The notes beneath the pieces were generated by a model. That model saw only the letters and a list, made by a program, of their open reading frames with translations. It did not search any database and had not been told where the DNA came from. Below are positions 12,848 to 21,251 of a stretch of 23,004 nt of DNA, one piece after another. A program made the position numbers and the translations under genes. Position 1 is the stretch's first letter, and every line of letters starts with the position of its first letter. The stretch comes from a virus. Where the stretch lies: the IMG/VR virus record IMGVR_UViG_3300023240_000127, positions 1 to 23,004 of that record, one strand, 5' to 3'.

Positions 12848-13294
12848 CTATACTGGGATGCCAACAGCCAGCAGGTTAACCCCTACTGATGCAATACCAA
12901 TTGTATTAAACTTTACGAGGCCCTCTACCCTATTTGTAGTAATTTGTGTAAGGATAACAGATACGTCTTTTCCTGCTTCAGTGTTCGCTTCTCCAATCAA
13001 TACTGGTGTTGCGGTGACAACGGGAACATACTGAAAGTCGCTAAAGTTATAAGAAAAAGACCCCTCCCCATCCGGAGAGGTAGCACTATTGTTTGACACC
13101 GTAACATATCCACCAACAATTCTGGCATCGGATGTCCTTACACTTTGTGTTCCGGCAGACACAGTGTCTATACTGGTATACCGTCCTGCCGTAGGCGATA
13201 GCTGTACGGCTATTTCATTAATGGCATTAGACAATTGATAGATGTAGGCAAGATCTAGTGGCTGCCCTCGTTCTGGTAGTGGTATTCTCGACAT
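12848..13294 (-). CDS. Tail-associated beta-rich protein, possible fibre or lectin-like
   Basis: The 148-aa product has an N-terminal helix LAYIYQLSNAINEIAVQLSP followed by a linker TSIDTVSAGTQSVRTSDARI. The C-terminal beta-rich domain has GSFSYNFSDFQYVPVVTATP, VILTQITTNRVEGLVKFN and GVNLLAVGIPV. The phrase F-x-YVPVV...(strand)...LLAVGI resembles the core of H-type-lectin-like domains at the tips of phage fibres, but this is weak. The helix could trimerise. It is the last structural gene of the tail module, which suits a short tail fibre or host-contact protein. The ATG has an AGGAG Shine-Dalgarno at 13300-13304. Confidence 0.65.
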   Translation of the reverse strand: MSRIPLPERGQPLDLAYIYQLSNAINEIAVQLSPTAGRYTSIDTVSAGTQSVRTSDARIVGGYVTVSNNSATSPDGEGSFSYNFSDFQYVPVVTATPVLIGEANTEAGKDVSVILTQITTNRVEGLVKFNTIGIASVGVNLLAVGIPV

Positions 13295-13309
13295 ATTTTC
13301 TCCTATAAC

Positions 13310-13318
13310 ATTATAGCA
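13310..13318 (-). promoter_or_regulatory. Weak extended -10 candidate before the 148-aa tail gene
   Basis: TGCTATAAT on the minus strand matches TGnTATAAT exactly, in a 24-base gap. No -35 is seen at 17-18 bases. The predicted start (about 13303) falls inside the Shine-Dalgarno at 13300-13304, so the site would give a poor leader unless initiation is shifted. Confidence 0.3.
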
Positions 13319-13900
13319 CTAAGTTGCTGGTGGTGATGGCGGTGGAGAAATATCTTCGTTGTCTAGTTTGTAAACTAAAAGTGCAGAGTTCTCTCGACTT
13401 GGAGGATCGGCCCTAACATATATTTCTACAGAAATTCTTGTGGGCTCTACCGCAACTATTGTTGGGCTTGGTATTGTGTCAAGAGTATACGATTTTGGAA
13501 TGACTAAGCCCTGTTGATTTCCAGCAACCCTATCTGCCTGAACCCAAATTGCATTTGCTTCGTCTACATCCCAACTAAGCCAAACATCATATAGATCTGC
13601 GATTTTAACAAGGTTATCTGTAACTCTATTTAGTACAGAAACCTTTGGCCAAACAACGGTTACGTAGGGGCTGTTTCCTGGCCTTATTACTGCTATCTCA
13701 GTTAAAGACCTAGACTCTGGTCTTTCAAATTTATAGTTTGGTCTTACTGTATATATTGGTGAATAATGGGAAAATCTGTTTCTGTCTTCAGATACTAATC
13801 TATATCTAACACGATATCCGTTGGTTCCATCTTTAAAGAAAGAAAGATTTGGCAGATCAGACTCTAGTACTACGGCTTTTCTTGGACCGCTTGTTGACAT
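13319..13900 (-). CDS. Tail or baseplate protein with fibronectin-like segments, 193 aa
   Basis: The product has strand-rich segments such as GYRVRYRLVSEDRNRFSHYS then PIYTVRPN, and YVTVVWPKVSVLNRVTDNLV then YDVWLSWDVDEANAIWVQAD. The alternating aromatic and charged strands resemble fibronectin type III or Ig-like modules common in tail-tip proteins. The C-terminus is proline-rich (DISPPPSPPAT) and probably disordered. There is no enzyme motif. It starts at ATG 13898-13900 within TAATG shared with the 384-aa gene, and belongs to the same translationally linked tail set. The exact role (tail tip, baseplate wedge or fibre anchor) cannot be told. Confidence 0.65.
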   Translation of the reverse strand: MSTSGPRKAVVLESDLPNLSFFKDGTNGYRVRYRLVSEDRNRFSHYSPIYTVRPNYKFERPESRSLTEIAVIRPGNSPYVTVVWPKVSVLNRVTDNLVKIADLYDVWLSWDVDEANAIWVQADRVAGNQQGLVIPKSYTLDTIPSPTIVAVEPTRISVEIYVRADPPSRENSALLVYKLDNEDISPPPSPPAT

Positions 13901-15054
13901 TATTCAACACCCATTCCAAACCTAAACTCTATGGAGGTGCCGGTGTTTGCTTCTTTAATTACTGGCCTGCCGTCTATTGTTTTTATAACTGAGTATCCAG
14001 TAAGACCATACAGTGGATTCTTGATTGTTGTGTTCTCAAATCTGAACCCATCTAAAGAAATATAAAAATTTTCTGAAGGGAGAGAGCTTGCAGTCTGTAA
14101 AACAGTTGCATAAATTCTTACAGAGTTTACAGCTTTCCAAGTAAAGTTAGAGCTTCTGATTAATTCTGAAAATTTCTTTTTAATAACAAAGTACCTATTG
14201 CTTGAAAAATCAATATCAGGATCCGACTGATTAAGAACTACCTCAAACTTAGCAAAGTTTGTCGGGGATGGCACATCCGCATTTACAAATTCAACTAGCA
14301 ACCTGACAGACTCAGGGCTTTGCTCCTGAACGTCTTCTTTGTTTAATAGAGAAAATGCCAGACGTAGCTCGTCCTCTGTTGAGTTTGAATCAAAGTCTGG
14401 GGAAATATTGTTGTAATGAATGTGTGCCCCTGCATACTCAGACGCAGAGGGATTTATTTCAAGATTACCGCTAGTTGCATTTAGACTTAAAAAAGAAATG
14501 TCTCCTCGAAGCATCATTGCTGTATCTAAAAATCTAGGATTTTCAAGAAGGTTCACACGAATCGGTGAACTGAAAATAGTATTGTTGGAATTTGTCCTAA
14601 AGACCGTTTCTGTTATGGCAATTCGACCACTAGCCTCATCCCTGTTTAGGGGCTCTACAAATTTAGAAATTCCAAGTGTTGCAGTCTCTGTATGATACTC
14701 CCAGTTTTCTGCTTCAGAAAAAGAATAAACAATTTTGCTGTCATTTCCTTCCGCAGATGGATTGACTCTTCCTGGAAAAATTCCTATTTCTGTAATTGAG
14801 TATCTCTGCTCACTCGGCAGTTCTGCAACAAATACAATGTTTGGATTTCCGTTGTCATCGTAAACAAATCCCCTAGATGTTATAGGTGTTCTCAAGACTT
14901 CAAACTCTAAGGCCTTTTGACTAGCAAAGCTTGACATTGGTTCCCCAACCGCTAAAGGTCTTTGTCCAACACCAATAGCGACATAAGACGCATAAGACTG
15001 AGCTTGACCAATTAAATACTTAGTCAAAATATTTTTACCAATGTCAGTTATCAA
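13900..15054 (-). CDS. Minor tail or baseplate-fibre protein, 384 aa
   Basis: The N-terminal 120 residues (DIGKNILTKYLIGQAQSYAS, VAIGVGQRPL, RYSITEIGIFPGR) have the look of the N-terminal attachment domain of phage tail fibres and baseplate proteins, where a TEIG-type turn is common. The remainder is a series of beta-rich segments, including SVRLLVEFVNADVPSPTNFA and FYISLDGFRFENTT, in the style of a carbohydrate-binding jellyroll module. No hydrolase residues are recognised. The start is TTG at 15052-15054, backed by a perfect AGGAGG at 15060-15065 with 5-base spacing. It is one of the four small tail genes after the large hub protein. Confidence 0.68.
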   Translation of the reverse strand: MITDIGKNILTKYLIGQAQSYASYVAIGVGQRPLAVGEPMSSFASQKALEFEVLRTPITSRGFVYDDNGNPNIVFVAELPSEQRYSITEIGIFPGRVNPSAEGNDSKIVYSFSEAENWEYHTETATLGISKFVEPLNRDEASGRIAITETVFRTNSNNTIFSSPIRVNLLENPRFLDTAMMLRGDISFLSLNATSGNLEINPSASEYAGAHIHYNNISPDFDSNSTEDELRLAFSLLNKEDVQEQSPESVRLLVEFVNADVPSPTNFAKFEVVLNQSDPDIDFSSNRYFVIKKKFSELIRSSNFTWKAVNSVRIYATVLQTASSLPSENFYISLDGFRFENTTIKNPLYGLTGYSVIKTIDGRPVIKEANTGTSIEFRFGMGVE

Positions 15055-15059
15055 AAAAT

Positions 15060-15065
15060 CCTCCT
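15060..15065 (-). promoter_or_regulatory. Shine-Dalgarno AGGAGG for a TTG start
   Basis: AGGAGG on the minus strand, 5 bases from TTG at 15052-15054. It overlaps the stop of the 208-aa gene and supports TTG as the start of the 384-aa tail protein. Confidence 0.75.
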
Positions 15066-15690
15066 AGTATATTGTATCATCTTCAAGAATACCACGAGAC
15101 TGGACCTCAACGTCTACCCTTTCGTTTATTTCCATTCTAGTTACATCTACGACTATATTTCCCGTTAGGGGATCGCTATAGACAATATTTCTAACAAGGT
15201 ATGTTTCATCAATATATTTCTGGGCTTCTGCAAAAGTAACAAAACAACCATCCACAGAATCGTCATAGGAGCCCAATACTGGAAAACCTGAACAACCATT
15301 TGAGTTTTCTTCTCCAACATAGTATGGTGATGGACCAGTACCACTTTCTGGAACGTGGACAGAAAACCTAATTGCAAAGTTTGCAAAGAACTCTTTGATT
15401 GTTCCAGACAACTTAAACATGTTGCTGGTGTTATATAGTTTTTGAACTGTGTCAATTCTTCCAATAAGGCTATAGGATATGCTTTGTCCATTAATAATGT
15501 CATTTCTGGCAATGTTTATAATTTCTTGGCCGCCAACTTGCTCAAACAAAAGATTAGTAATAAGCTCAATTGGAAAGGGTTCCTCCCCTGTTTGGATTAA
15601 GTCTGGCGTAGCAATCCTGACAGAAGAATCTATTACTGCTGATGAAATTCTTTTTTCTGGTATGTTGGGAATAGCTGATATACCTGTCAC
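15064..15690 (-). CDS. Tail/baseplate structural protein, 208 aa
   Basis: The product begins at a GTG (15688-15690) with GGAGGT 6 bases upstream (15697-15702). It has an N-terminal extended part (ISAIPNIPEKRISSAVIDSS), then a helical/strand mix LFEQVGGQEIINIARNDIIN, ISYSLIGRIDTVQKLYNTSN, IKEFFANFAIRFSVHVPESG and a C-terminal strand region VVDVTRMEINERVDVEVQSR. There is no recognisable catalytic motif. The start overlaps the stop of the 1634-aa hub gene as GTGA, so translation is linked to it, and it is likely a partner of the hub at the tail tip. Assignment rests on neighbours and on the absence of enzyme motifs. Confidence 0.65.
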   Translation of the reverse strand: MTGISAIPNIPEKRISSAVIDSSVRIATPDLIQTGEEPFPIELITNLLFEQVGGQEIINIARNDIINGQSISYSLIGRIDTVQKLYNTSNMFKLSGTIKEFFANFAIRFSVHVPESGTGPSPYYVGEENSNGCSGFPVLGSYDDSVDGCFVTFAEAQKYIDETYLVRNIVYSDPLTGNIVVDVTRMEINERVDVEVQSRGILEDDTIY

Positions 15691-18600
15691 TCTGTTACCT
15701 CCGTAAGAAATACATTCATTCCGACTTCCTGAAGGCTCCTTGTATATTCAATATTATAAACCACAAACCTTTGATCTGCATCCGAAACTTCGTTAAACCC
15801 GTTGCTAGAGAGATAGTCAATTTTTACTATATCTCCAAGCTGAAGAATTGGCATTCCGAATACACTAATGCCAACAGATTTCCTTGGCTTCATGATTTTT
15901 CTGACAAGCCAGTCCATCATTGAGTTAGCAGAATCCTTGCTTTGTATGTAAGTAGCTGCAATTGAAAACTCTTTGCTACCCTGGCTTAGCCTGCTAAGCT
16001 TAATGTCTGTAAAATATTTTTTGGCATCTACTGGAGAATCCACAAGAGTTTCAGACACGAATTGCGGATCTGCAAAATTTGATTTCTTTTCAAAATAATC
16101 ATCTACTGTTAGCTCATTTACTGATTGTTGCGTAAAGGTAACCCCCTGAATTTTTAAATAGTTTCCACTTGTAGAGTCTAGGTTAAGAACCGTATCAGTA
16201 TGATTAAAGACCAAGAACTCTGCTCCATATGAGCTAGCAAAAAATCCTGCTGTTGTAAATCCTTTAACTCTATTAAAAGTTGGAGATATCTGTGCAGACA
16301 AAGCTGGATAGGCCTTATCATATCTAATATCAAAGTATGATGCCTCGCGCATAATTGTTCCAAATTCTTCAAAATAAATATTGTATTTTGGTGGTTCGAG
16401 GGAGCTGATTCCACTAAGGTATGTAGCCTGAACTAATCCACTAATTGCATATTTTTGCAAAGAAGATTGAGCATTTATGTCTACGTTTCCAAAAGCACTG
16501 CTTACTGGAGTATCTAAAGAGAACGTGGTGTTTTGACTATAGTTTTCTGTAAGGGCATAAACATTCTCAAACATTACTTTGGCGTTGCCCCTCACAAAAA
16601 GAGCCATGTTATTTATAACTGGTAAGGGATCTTCGTCTCTAGCTATACCAACTATTACGTTATTAATATAAAGATAGAAAGTTCTTACTCCGTCAAAGTC
16701 TTCATACTCTACAGCCAAGTCATATACTGTTGGAGTCGTGTCTGAGGATAGCCTAGATTGACCAACAAAGGTTCCGTCATCTACCGTGACGCTCGCAATC
16801 CCCGAAAAAAGTTTTATCGGAATTGCCTTGTCTGAGTCCCTGCTCGCACTGACATCCCTTTGAATCTTATAGAATAAAACATTACTAACCGTATCTTCAT
16901 TCAGCTCGTCGTCTTGAGAATATTCTGTTAGGTTGTTTTCTGTAAGGGCCGCAAGCTCAAAGTAGTAACCCGTGTTTGTTTCTGGATTAACCATAATAGA
17001 AATTCCACCAGAGCCACCCGCAAGAACCGGAGATTGACCAGTCTCCGCGTTTTCGATTGTAAAGTAGGTACTGCCGCCCTCCGGTATTTGGCCTCTGGTT
17101 TCATTGTTTTCAATTCTTCCTATAATTCTAAGGCGTGTACCAAAATGCCTAAACCTATTTTCAAGTGGCTTGTATATGTAAGAAATATAGTTTCTGGGGA
17201 CATCTGTCGTGTTGATGATGTTGCCCTTAAAAACCAATGCAGAAGACTGTACTGTAGCTGGGTAGCCAGAATCTTGAGAAGATTCTTCTACATAGCTATT
17301 TGCAAAAATGTTTTTTATTACACCAGAAACAGAAGAGTTGTTGTATACCGAAACATCTAGCCCAGATTTGCCGTTAACAGTTTCTGGTCTTATTTCAGAT
17401 AGAATAATTTTGTCTAGTAATATTCTGCCTATTTCAATAGAGACTGTTGTTTCTAGATTGGGAAAAAGCAAAACGTTGCTAATTGTTACTCGATTATTTG
17501 CCTGATCTATAGAAACAACTTTTGTGTTTGGCGGAATAATGTTTTCTGTTTCGTCATCATCTCTGTTTTTAATATAAAACCCTACCTCGAAATTCTCAAT
17601 GTCTTCGGCATCGTCAAACTGCAATACAGCATTTACCCTATTGCTAAAAATGTCTACACTAGAAATTCTGTCTACATCATCAAACTCTTGATCGGAAATA
17701 TCTGTGATGGCTCTGTCTAAGGTTATTGTTTGATTAACAGCATCGATGCTGGATATTCTTGTTTTTCCTGGTATTAGGTTTGTGGTTGGTGCCAGCTCCC
17801 CATCTTCCCCGTCAAACTCTCTAAAAACATAGTCTCCTACTTTTGCTAGCGTAGCATCAGAAACGTTTAAAACAGCAACCCCGTCATTAGACTCTACGGT
17901 TACGTCTTCATAAATAATCCTATTAATTTGTTGGTTAAGAAGATACTTAAAGTCCATGTAAACTCCACGACGATTTGAACTATCGCTCCAGTATTCCGGA
18001 AGGGTGGCGTGGTGGCTTATGGTTTCAGTTCCAAACTGCCCCCTGCCATGTTTTGCCACGACGCCATTCTTTAAACGAGTTTGACCTTCAACAACTTCAA
18101 AGTGTGGTTCTGCATAAATTCTAACTAATCCGGTAGGAAATATTTTTCCATTAAAGGGAATTTTAGAAAAGTATGTTTGATATTCCGAAGCACTAGAAAT
18201 CCAAACGTTATCACCATCTGCGTCTGGGCTGTTGGCTTCTATCTGGCTTAAACCAGGAATGCTAAACTGAATTGCGTCGTACCTTATGATTTCACCGTTA
18301 GCAAAAAAGTAACCATCATATCGAGCTGTCCAATAAACCCCATCTCCAAAGTTGATAGTGTTATTTACAACTCTGTGATTTTCTACAACTGGCAAGTCTA
18401 TGCTTAGGTCTGAGTTTAGGGGAATTGCGGTAAGGGCGTATGCCGATTGAGTCGATACCTCGTCTTGCTGGGGCCTCACGTTTTCGTCACCGGTGACCTC
18501 CCACAAAAGAACTGGCTTGTATATCCAAGTCTTTTGGCTATCCACAAGGCTGGCTTGTCTAATTGTTCCGTAAGATCTTTGAATAGACCTGGCAGTATAG

Positions 18601-20591
18601 TTGACACTTCCACCGTTAAATATTTGATTGTCAACAAAAGAGATGTCTAAAATGTTAGCTAGCTCATTTTTTGTTTTTTTATTTCTTAATGCTCCATCTA
18701 TCTCAAAGTCTTTAGATCCACGGAGAGTTATATTGGTAGGCCTTTCTTCCTCTGTTGGAAGAATGTATCCTTTACTCATTAGAACAAAGTTGTTAAACTC
18801 ATCAAAGAACATAGCGGTTTGTGTCGATACCGCTAGTTCATTCAAAACTGAGGCTATTGTTTGATCCGGTGCAATAAAGAAAAACGGTATAACTTCTTCG
18901 TCTTCTCCTAGGTTTCTTAAAAAGGTGTAATTGGAAAATCCAACGAAGTCTAAAAGAAGGGAAACTGCATAGCTTAGAGATGCACTAGTTGCAAGTATTT
19001 GTGGTGCAGTTATAGACTCAAAATAAAAAAACAAATCCCTTAAAGTCATTGTAACAGTTCTATCTTTGTTTGATATTTCAGGAAAGCCTTCAGAGTACAT
19101 AGTTTTTATTGGTATAAAGAATGTTTTATTCTGTACTTCTTTTACAACCTCATAAAACTTAAACTGAATATTTTGAGATGTATAGCTAGAAACAATGCTG
19201 TTTCTATTTTCTGGGAAAAAGGCTTGGTCAAAGTCGAAGATAGTCACAGATCCAACAGATGCGAGAAGCTGGCCCACTGGCAATCCTGTAATTCCAAGGT
19301 CTGATGCTGATCTTGTTACAGAGAAGGCAGAAACTTTGTCCGTGATGTCCACGGTTAATCTAGGAGACATCTCTATCAAGTCAAACGTTGAATCAAACAC
19401 ATTCATAGTATCTACAACGATCCGAAGACCTTTAATATATTGAAACTCCCTAAACTCTCTTTTTTGACTTGAAAAATTTATAAAAGAAGGTGGTGACGTT
19501 AAGTCTTTTACAAATCCAGTAGCAGAAGAAACGTCTTCGTTTTCAACACTCCATCCATATATTGCAGGGAATGTTTCATAAGTTCCTGCAATCATTAAGT
19601 CATTATTAACAACAACATGGATTGTTCCAGCATCATTCTCATTCTCTCTAATAAGGTATGCTGTTCCATTTGGCATGTTTAGTGGATCTGGAAGAATGCT
19701 TGCATTAGAAAATTCTTTTTCATAGTTAAAGTTTTCTCTAAATATTTCTGGAACAGAAAGTCCATAAAATAATTCCAGGTACCCATCAGAGCCTACTATT
19801 GGAGATCCATCATTACGAACAGAGTTTTCACTAAAGGAGGCAGCATCCACCCAGGTACTATCTGTTTCTAGATATTGAATCTTCCATCTTACCGGAACGG
19901 TCTTGTTGACTTCTCCAAAAAATGGATCTGCAACATTTGTATTATCTTGAACAAAAGGCCCTAGGTCAAGGTCTCCCACGTTTGTTTGCATTTTTACGAC
20001 AATCCTGTTTGCAGGAATTGCTTCTTTGTATGTTACGAATGGTGCTGTGTCTTGTATAAAGTTTTGATCATTAAGAGGAATGTTTGCAATGCCCCTTTCT
20101 ATACCGCCTTCTGTTCTATAAGAAGTCCAATATTTAAACAAGTCTAGTTTATCTGACATGTAGTATCTTGGTCTTTTTGCCATCTCTATGTTAGAAAAAT
20201 GAGAAAAGTTATTTTCAAAGTACCTTAGCTTATTGATTCCAGAACGGGGGCGGAATCGTCCAAAGCAATCTTCTAATGAATACAGAAGTCTTTCTTTTTC
20301 TTTCTTGGATATAAAAGCCAGGGGTATTCCTTGGTCGTCTACTCCTCCGTCAATAACAACATCTGCATCTGTTGCACCGGTATAAAAATTATTTACTTCA
20401 TCATTAATACTAAATGATTGAGATATTACGTTATACTGTGGGGTCTCTGTATCATTTAAACGATATCGATAATTGCCAGAAATCAAAATGTTTTCTGCTA
20501 TGTTCATGTTCCACTCAGCAATTACTGCTGAATTTAACTTAATAACAGGGGAGGTTTCTAAGTGTTCTTTCAGTTCTTCATTGACAAACAT
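15687..20591 (-). CDS. Large tail hub / minor tail protein with internal repeats and lectin-like domain
   Basis: This 1634-aa protein is the largest gene of the window. Its N-terminal 450 residues are strand-rich. Residues about 413-465 (VDITDKVSAFSVTRSASDLG, then ASVGSVTIFDFDQAFF) and the C-terminus from about 1480 (EFSIAATYIQSKDSANSMMD, ILQLGDIVKIDYLS) look like the two halves of a tail-hub fold such as gp27-type or phage minor tail proteins. Residues about 895-1040 hold two related copies of about 70 residues ending NLIPGKTRISSIDAVNQTIT and NIIPPNTKVVSIDQANNRVT. Residues about 1140-1347 resemble a concanavalin A/LamG-like sandwich (YYFELAALTENN, TFYLYINNVIVGIA). It lies after the tape measure and 219-aa genes, as expected for a tail-tip protein that may bind host glycans. 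No peptidase or lysozyme motif was seen. Confidence 0.72.
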   Translation of the reverse strand: MFVNEELKEHLETSPVIKLNSAVIAEWNMNIAENILISGNYRYRLNDTETPQYNVISQSFSINDEVNNFYTGATDADVVIDGGVDDQGIPLAFISKKEKERLLYSLEDCFGRFRPRSGINKLRYFENNFSHFSNIEMAKRPRYYMSDKLDLFKYWTSYRTEGGIERGIANIPLNDQNFIQDTAPFVTYKEAIPANRIVVKMQTNVGDLDLGPFVQDNTNVADPFFGEVNKTVPVRWKIQYLETDSTWVDAASFSENSVRNDGSPIVGSDGYLELFYGLSVPEIFRENFNYEKEFSNASILPDPLNMPNGTAYLIRENENDAGTIHVVVNNDLMIAGTYETFPAIYGWSVENEDVSSATGFVKDLTSPPSFINFSSQKREFREFQYIKGLRIVVDTMNVFDSTFDLIEMSPRLTVDITDKVSAFSVTRSASDLGITGLPVGQLLASVGSVTIFDFDQAFFPENRNSIVSSYTSQNIQFKFYEVVKEVQNKTFFIPIKTMYSEGFPEISNKDRTVTMTLRDLFFYFESITAPQILATSASLSYAVSLLLDFVGFSNYTFLRNLGEDEEVIPFFFIAPDQTIASVLNELAVSTQTAMFFDEFNNFVLMSKGYILPTEEERPTNITLRGSKDFEIDGALRNKKTKNELANILDISFVDNQIFNGGSVNYTARSIQRSYGTIRQASLVDSQKTWIYKPVLLWEVTGDENVRPQQDEVSTQSAYALTAIPLNSDLSIDLPVVENHRVVNNTINFGDGVYWTARYDGYFFANGEIIRYDAIQFSIPGLSQIEANSPDADGDNVWISSASEYQTYFSKIPFNGKIFPTGLVRIYAEPHFEVVEGQTRLKNGVVAKHGRGQFGTETISHHATLPEYWSDSSNRRGVYMDFKYLLNQQINRIIYEDVTVESNDGVAVLNVSDATLAKVGDYVFREFDGEDGELAPTTNLIPGKTRISSIDAVNQTITLDRAITDISDQEFDDVDRISSVDIFSNRVNAVLQFDDAEDIENFEVGFYIKNRDDDETENIIPPNTKVVSIDQANNRVTISNVLLFPNLETTVSIEIGRILLDKIILSEIRPETVNGKSGLDVSVYNNSSVSGVIKNIFANSYVEESSQDSGYPATVQSSALVFKGNIINTTDVPRNYISYIYKPLENRFRHFGTRLRIIGRIENNETRGQIPEGGSTYFTIENAETGQSPVLAGGSGGISIMVNPETNTGYYFELAALTENNLTEYSQDDELNEDTVSNVLFYKIQRDVSASRDSDKAIPIKLFSGIASVTVDDGTFVGQSRLSSDTTPTVYDLAVEYEDFDGVRTFYLYINNVIVGIARDEDPLPVINNMALFVRGNAKVMFENVYALTENYSQNTTFSLDTPVSSAFGNVDINAQSSLQKYAISGLVQATYLSGISSLEPPKYNIYFEEFGTIMREASYFDIRYDKAYPALSAQISPTFNRVKGFTTAGFFASSYGAEFLVFNHTDTVLNLDSTSGNYLKIQGVTFTQQSVNELTVDDYFEKKSNFADPQFVSETLVDSPVDAKKYFTDIKLSRLSQGSKEFSIAATYIQSKDSANSMMDWLVRKIMKPRKSVGISVFGMPILQLGDIVKIDYLSSNGFNEVSDADQRFVVYNIEYTRSLQEVGMNVFLTEVTE
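15697..15702 (-). promoter_or_regulatory. Shine-Dalgarno GGAGGT for a GTG start
   Basis: GGAGGT on the minus strand with 6-base spacing to the GTG at 15688-15690, inside the end of the large tail gene. It fixes the start of the 208-aa gene. Confidence 0.75.
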
Positions 20592-21251
20592 CTAAACCTC
20601 TTCCAGGGAAAGAGATACGTTCCAAAGATCGTGATTTTCACCACCGCGTTTTTCTACACTGTGATCGAACGATCCAAAGAAAACCTCTAGGATGTCCGAA
20701 TATTCTGCTAGTCTGTCTCTTTCGTTATTTAAATTAGTGTAGTTGTCATATGATAGGTACACCCAAAAAGATCCTTGGTTGTTTTTGTACCACTGTAGAA
20801 TGTCTGCGCCTCCAGCCCCTCCATCGGTGGTGTATTGCTGATCTTTAAAGAATGGCGAACCAGAAGATCTTACCGGTCTGTCGGTTCCTTCTATATCAAT
20901 AGAGGGAACTAAGTTTACTACATCTCCAAAATTTGTGTCAGTATCTTGAAATTCGGGAACATCTATAAAAGCTCTTGATGGCAACAAAGACCAATCAACA
21001 GTGATAGTAGATTTATCAGCTATGTGATAAGACCTCATACGGCCATTGATCATTCTCTCTCTTTTTTCTATTCTTTGATTACTAATAGAGATAGGGTTTC
21101 TATTGTTGTCTGAAAGAATAATAAAGTCTTCTAGCTCGTTTCCTTCTGGGATTCTTTTGCCATTAGAGATATACCCTGGGTTATTTGCCAACAATAAACC
21201 CTGTGGTCTTTTATATTGCTTACGACCTGCCATATATTCTTCAGTAGCCAT
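20592..21251 (-). CDS. Minor tail protein, possibly distal-tail-like, 219 aa
   Basis: The gene follows the tape measure directly (TAATG overlap) and abuts the large hub gene with no gap. In siphophages that position is usually held by the distal tail protein. The product has a basic start RKQYKRPQGLLLANNPGYIS, a strand-rich middle (MRSYHIADKSTITVDWSLLP) and a segment LQWYKNNQGSFWVYLSYDN. It ends in FFGSFDHSVEKRGGENHDLW then NVSLSLEEV. The final part describes a beta-structure with the W-x-V-x-L-x-L pattern usual for tail-ring proteins. No sequence motif proves the distal tail identity, so the assignment comes from gene order. Confidence 0.65.
   Translation of the reverse strand: MATEEYMAGRKQYKRPQGLLLANNPGYISNGKRIPEGNELEDFIILSDNNRNPISISNQRIEKRERMINGRMRSYHIADKSTITVDWSLLPSRAFIDVPEFQDTDTNFGDVVNLVPSIDIEGTDRPVRSSGSPFFKDQQYTTDGGAGGADILQWYKNNQGSFWVYLSYDNYTNLNNERDRLAEYSDILEVFFGSFDHSVEKRGGENHDLWNVSLSLEEV

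Noticed and set aside
13295-13318. Transcription terminator between tail genes or at the tail/replication border
   Set aside because: No GC-rich hairpin followed by a T run was found in any of the short gaps; transcription probably reads through.
15071-15079. TGATACAAT as an extended -10 promoter before the 384-aa tail gene
   Set aside because: The predicted start falls inside the AGGAGG Shine-Dalgarno at 15060-15065, leaving no usable leader, and no -35 is present.
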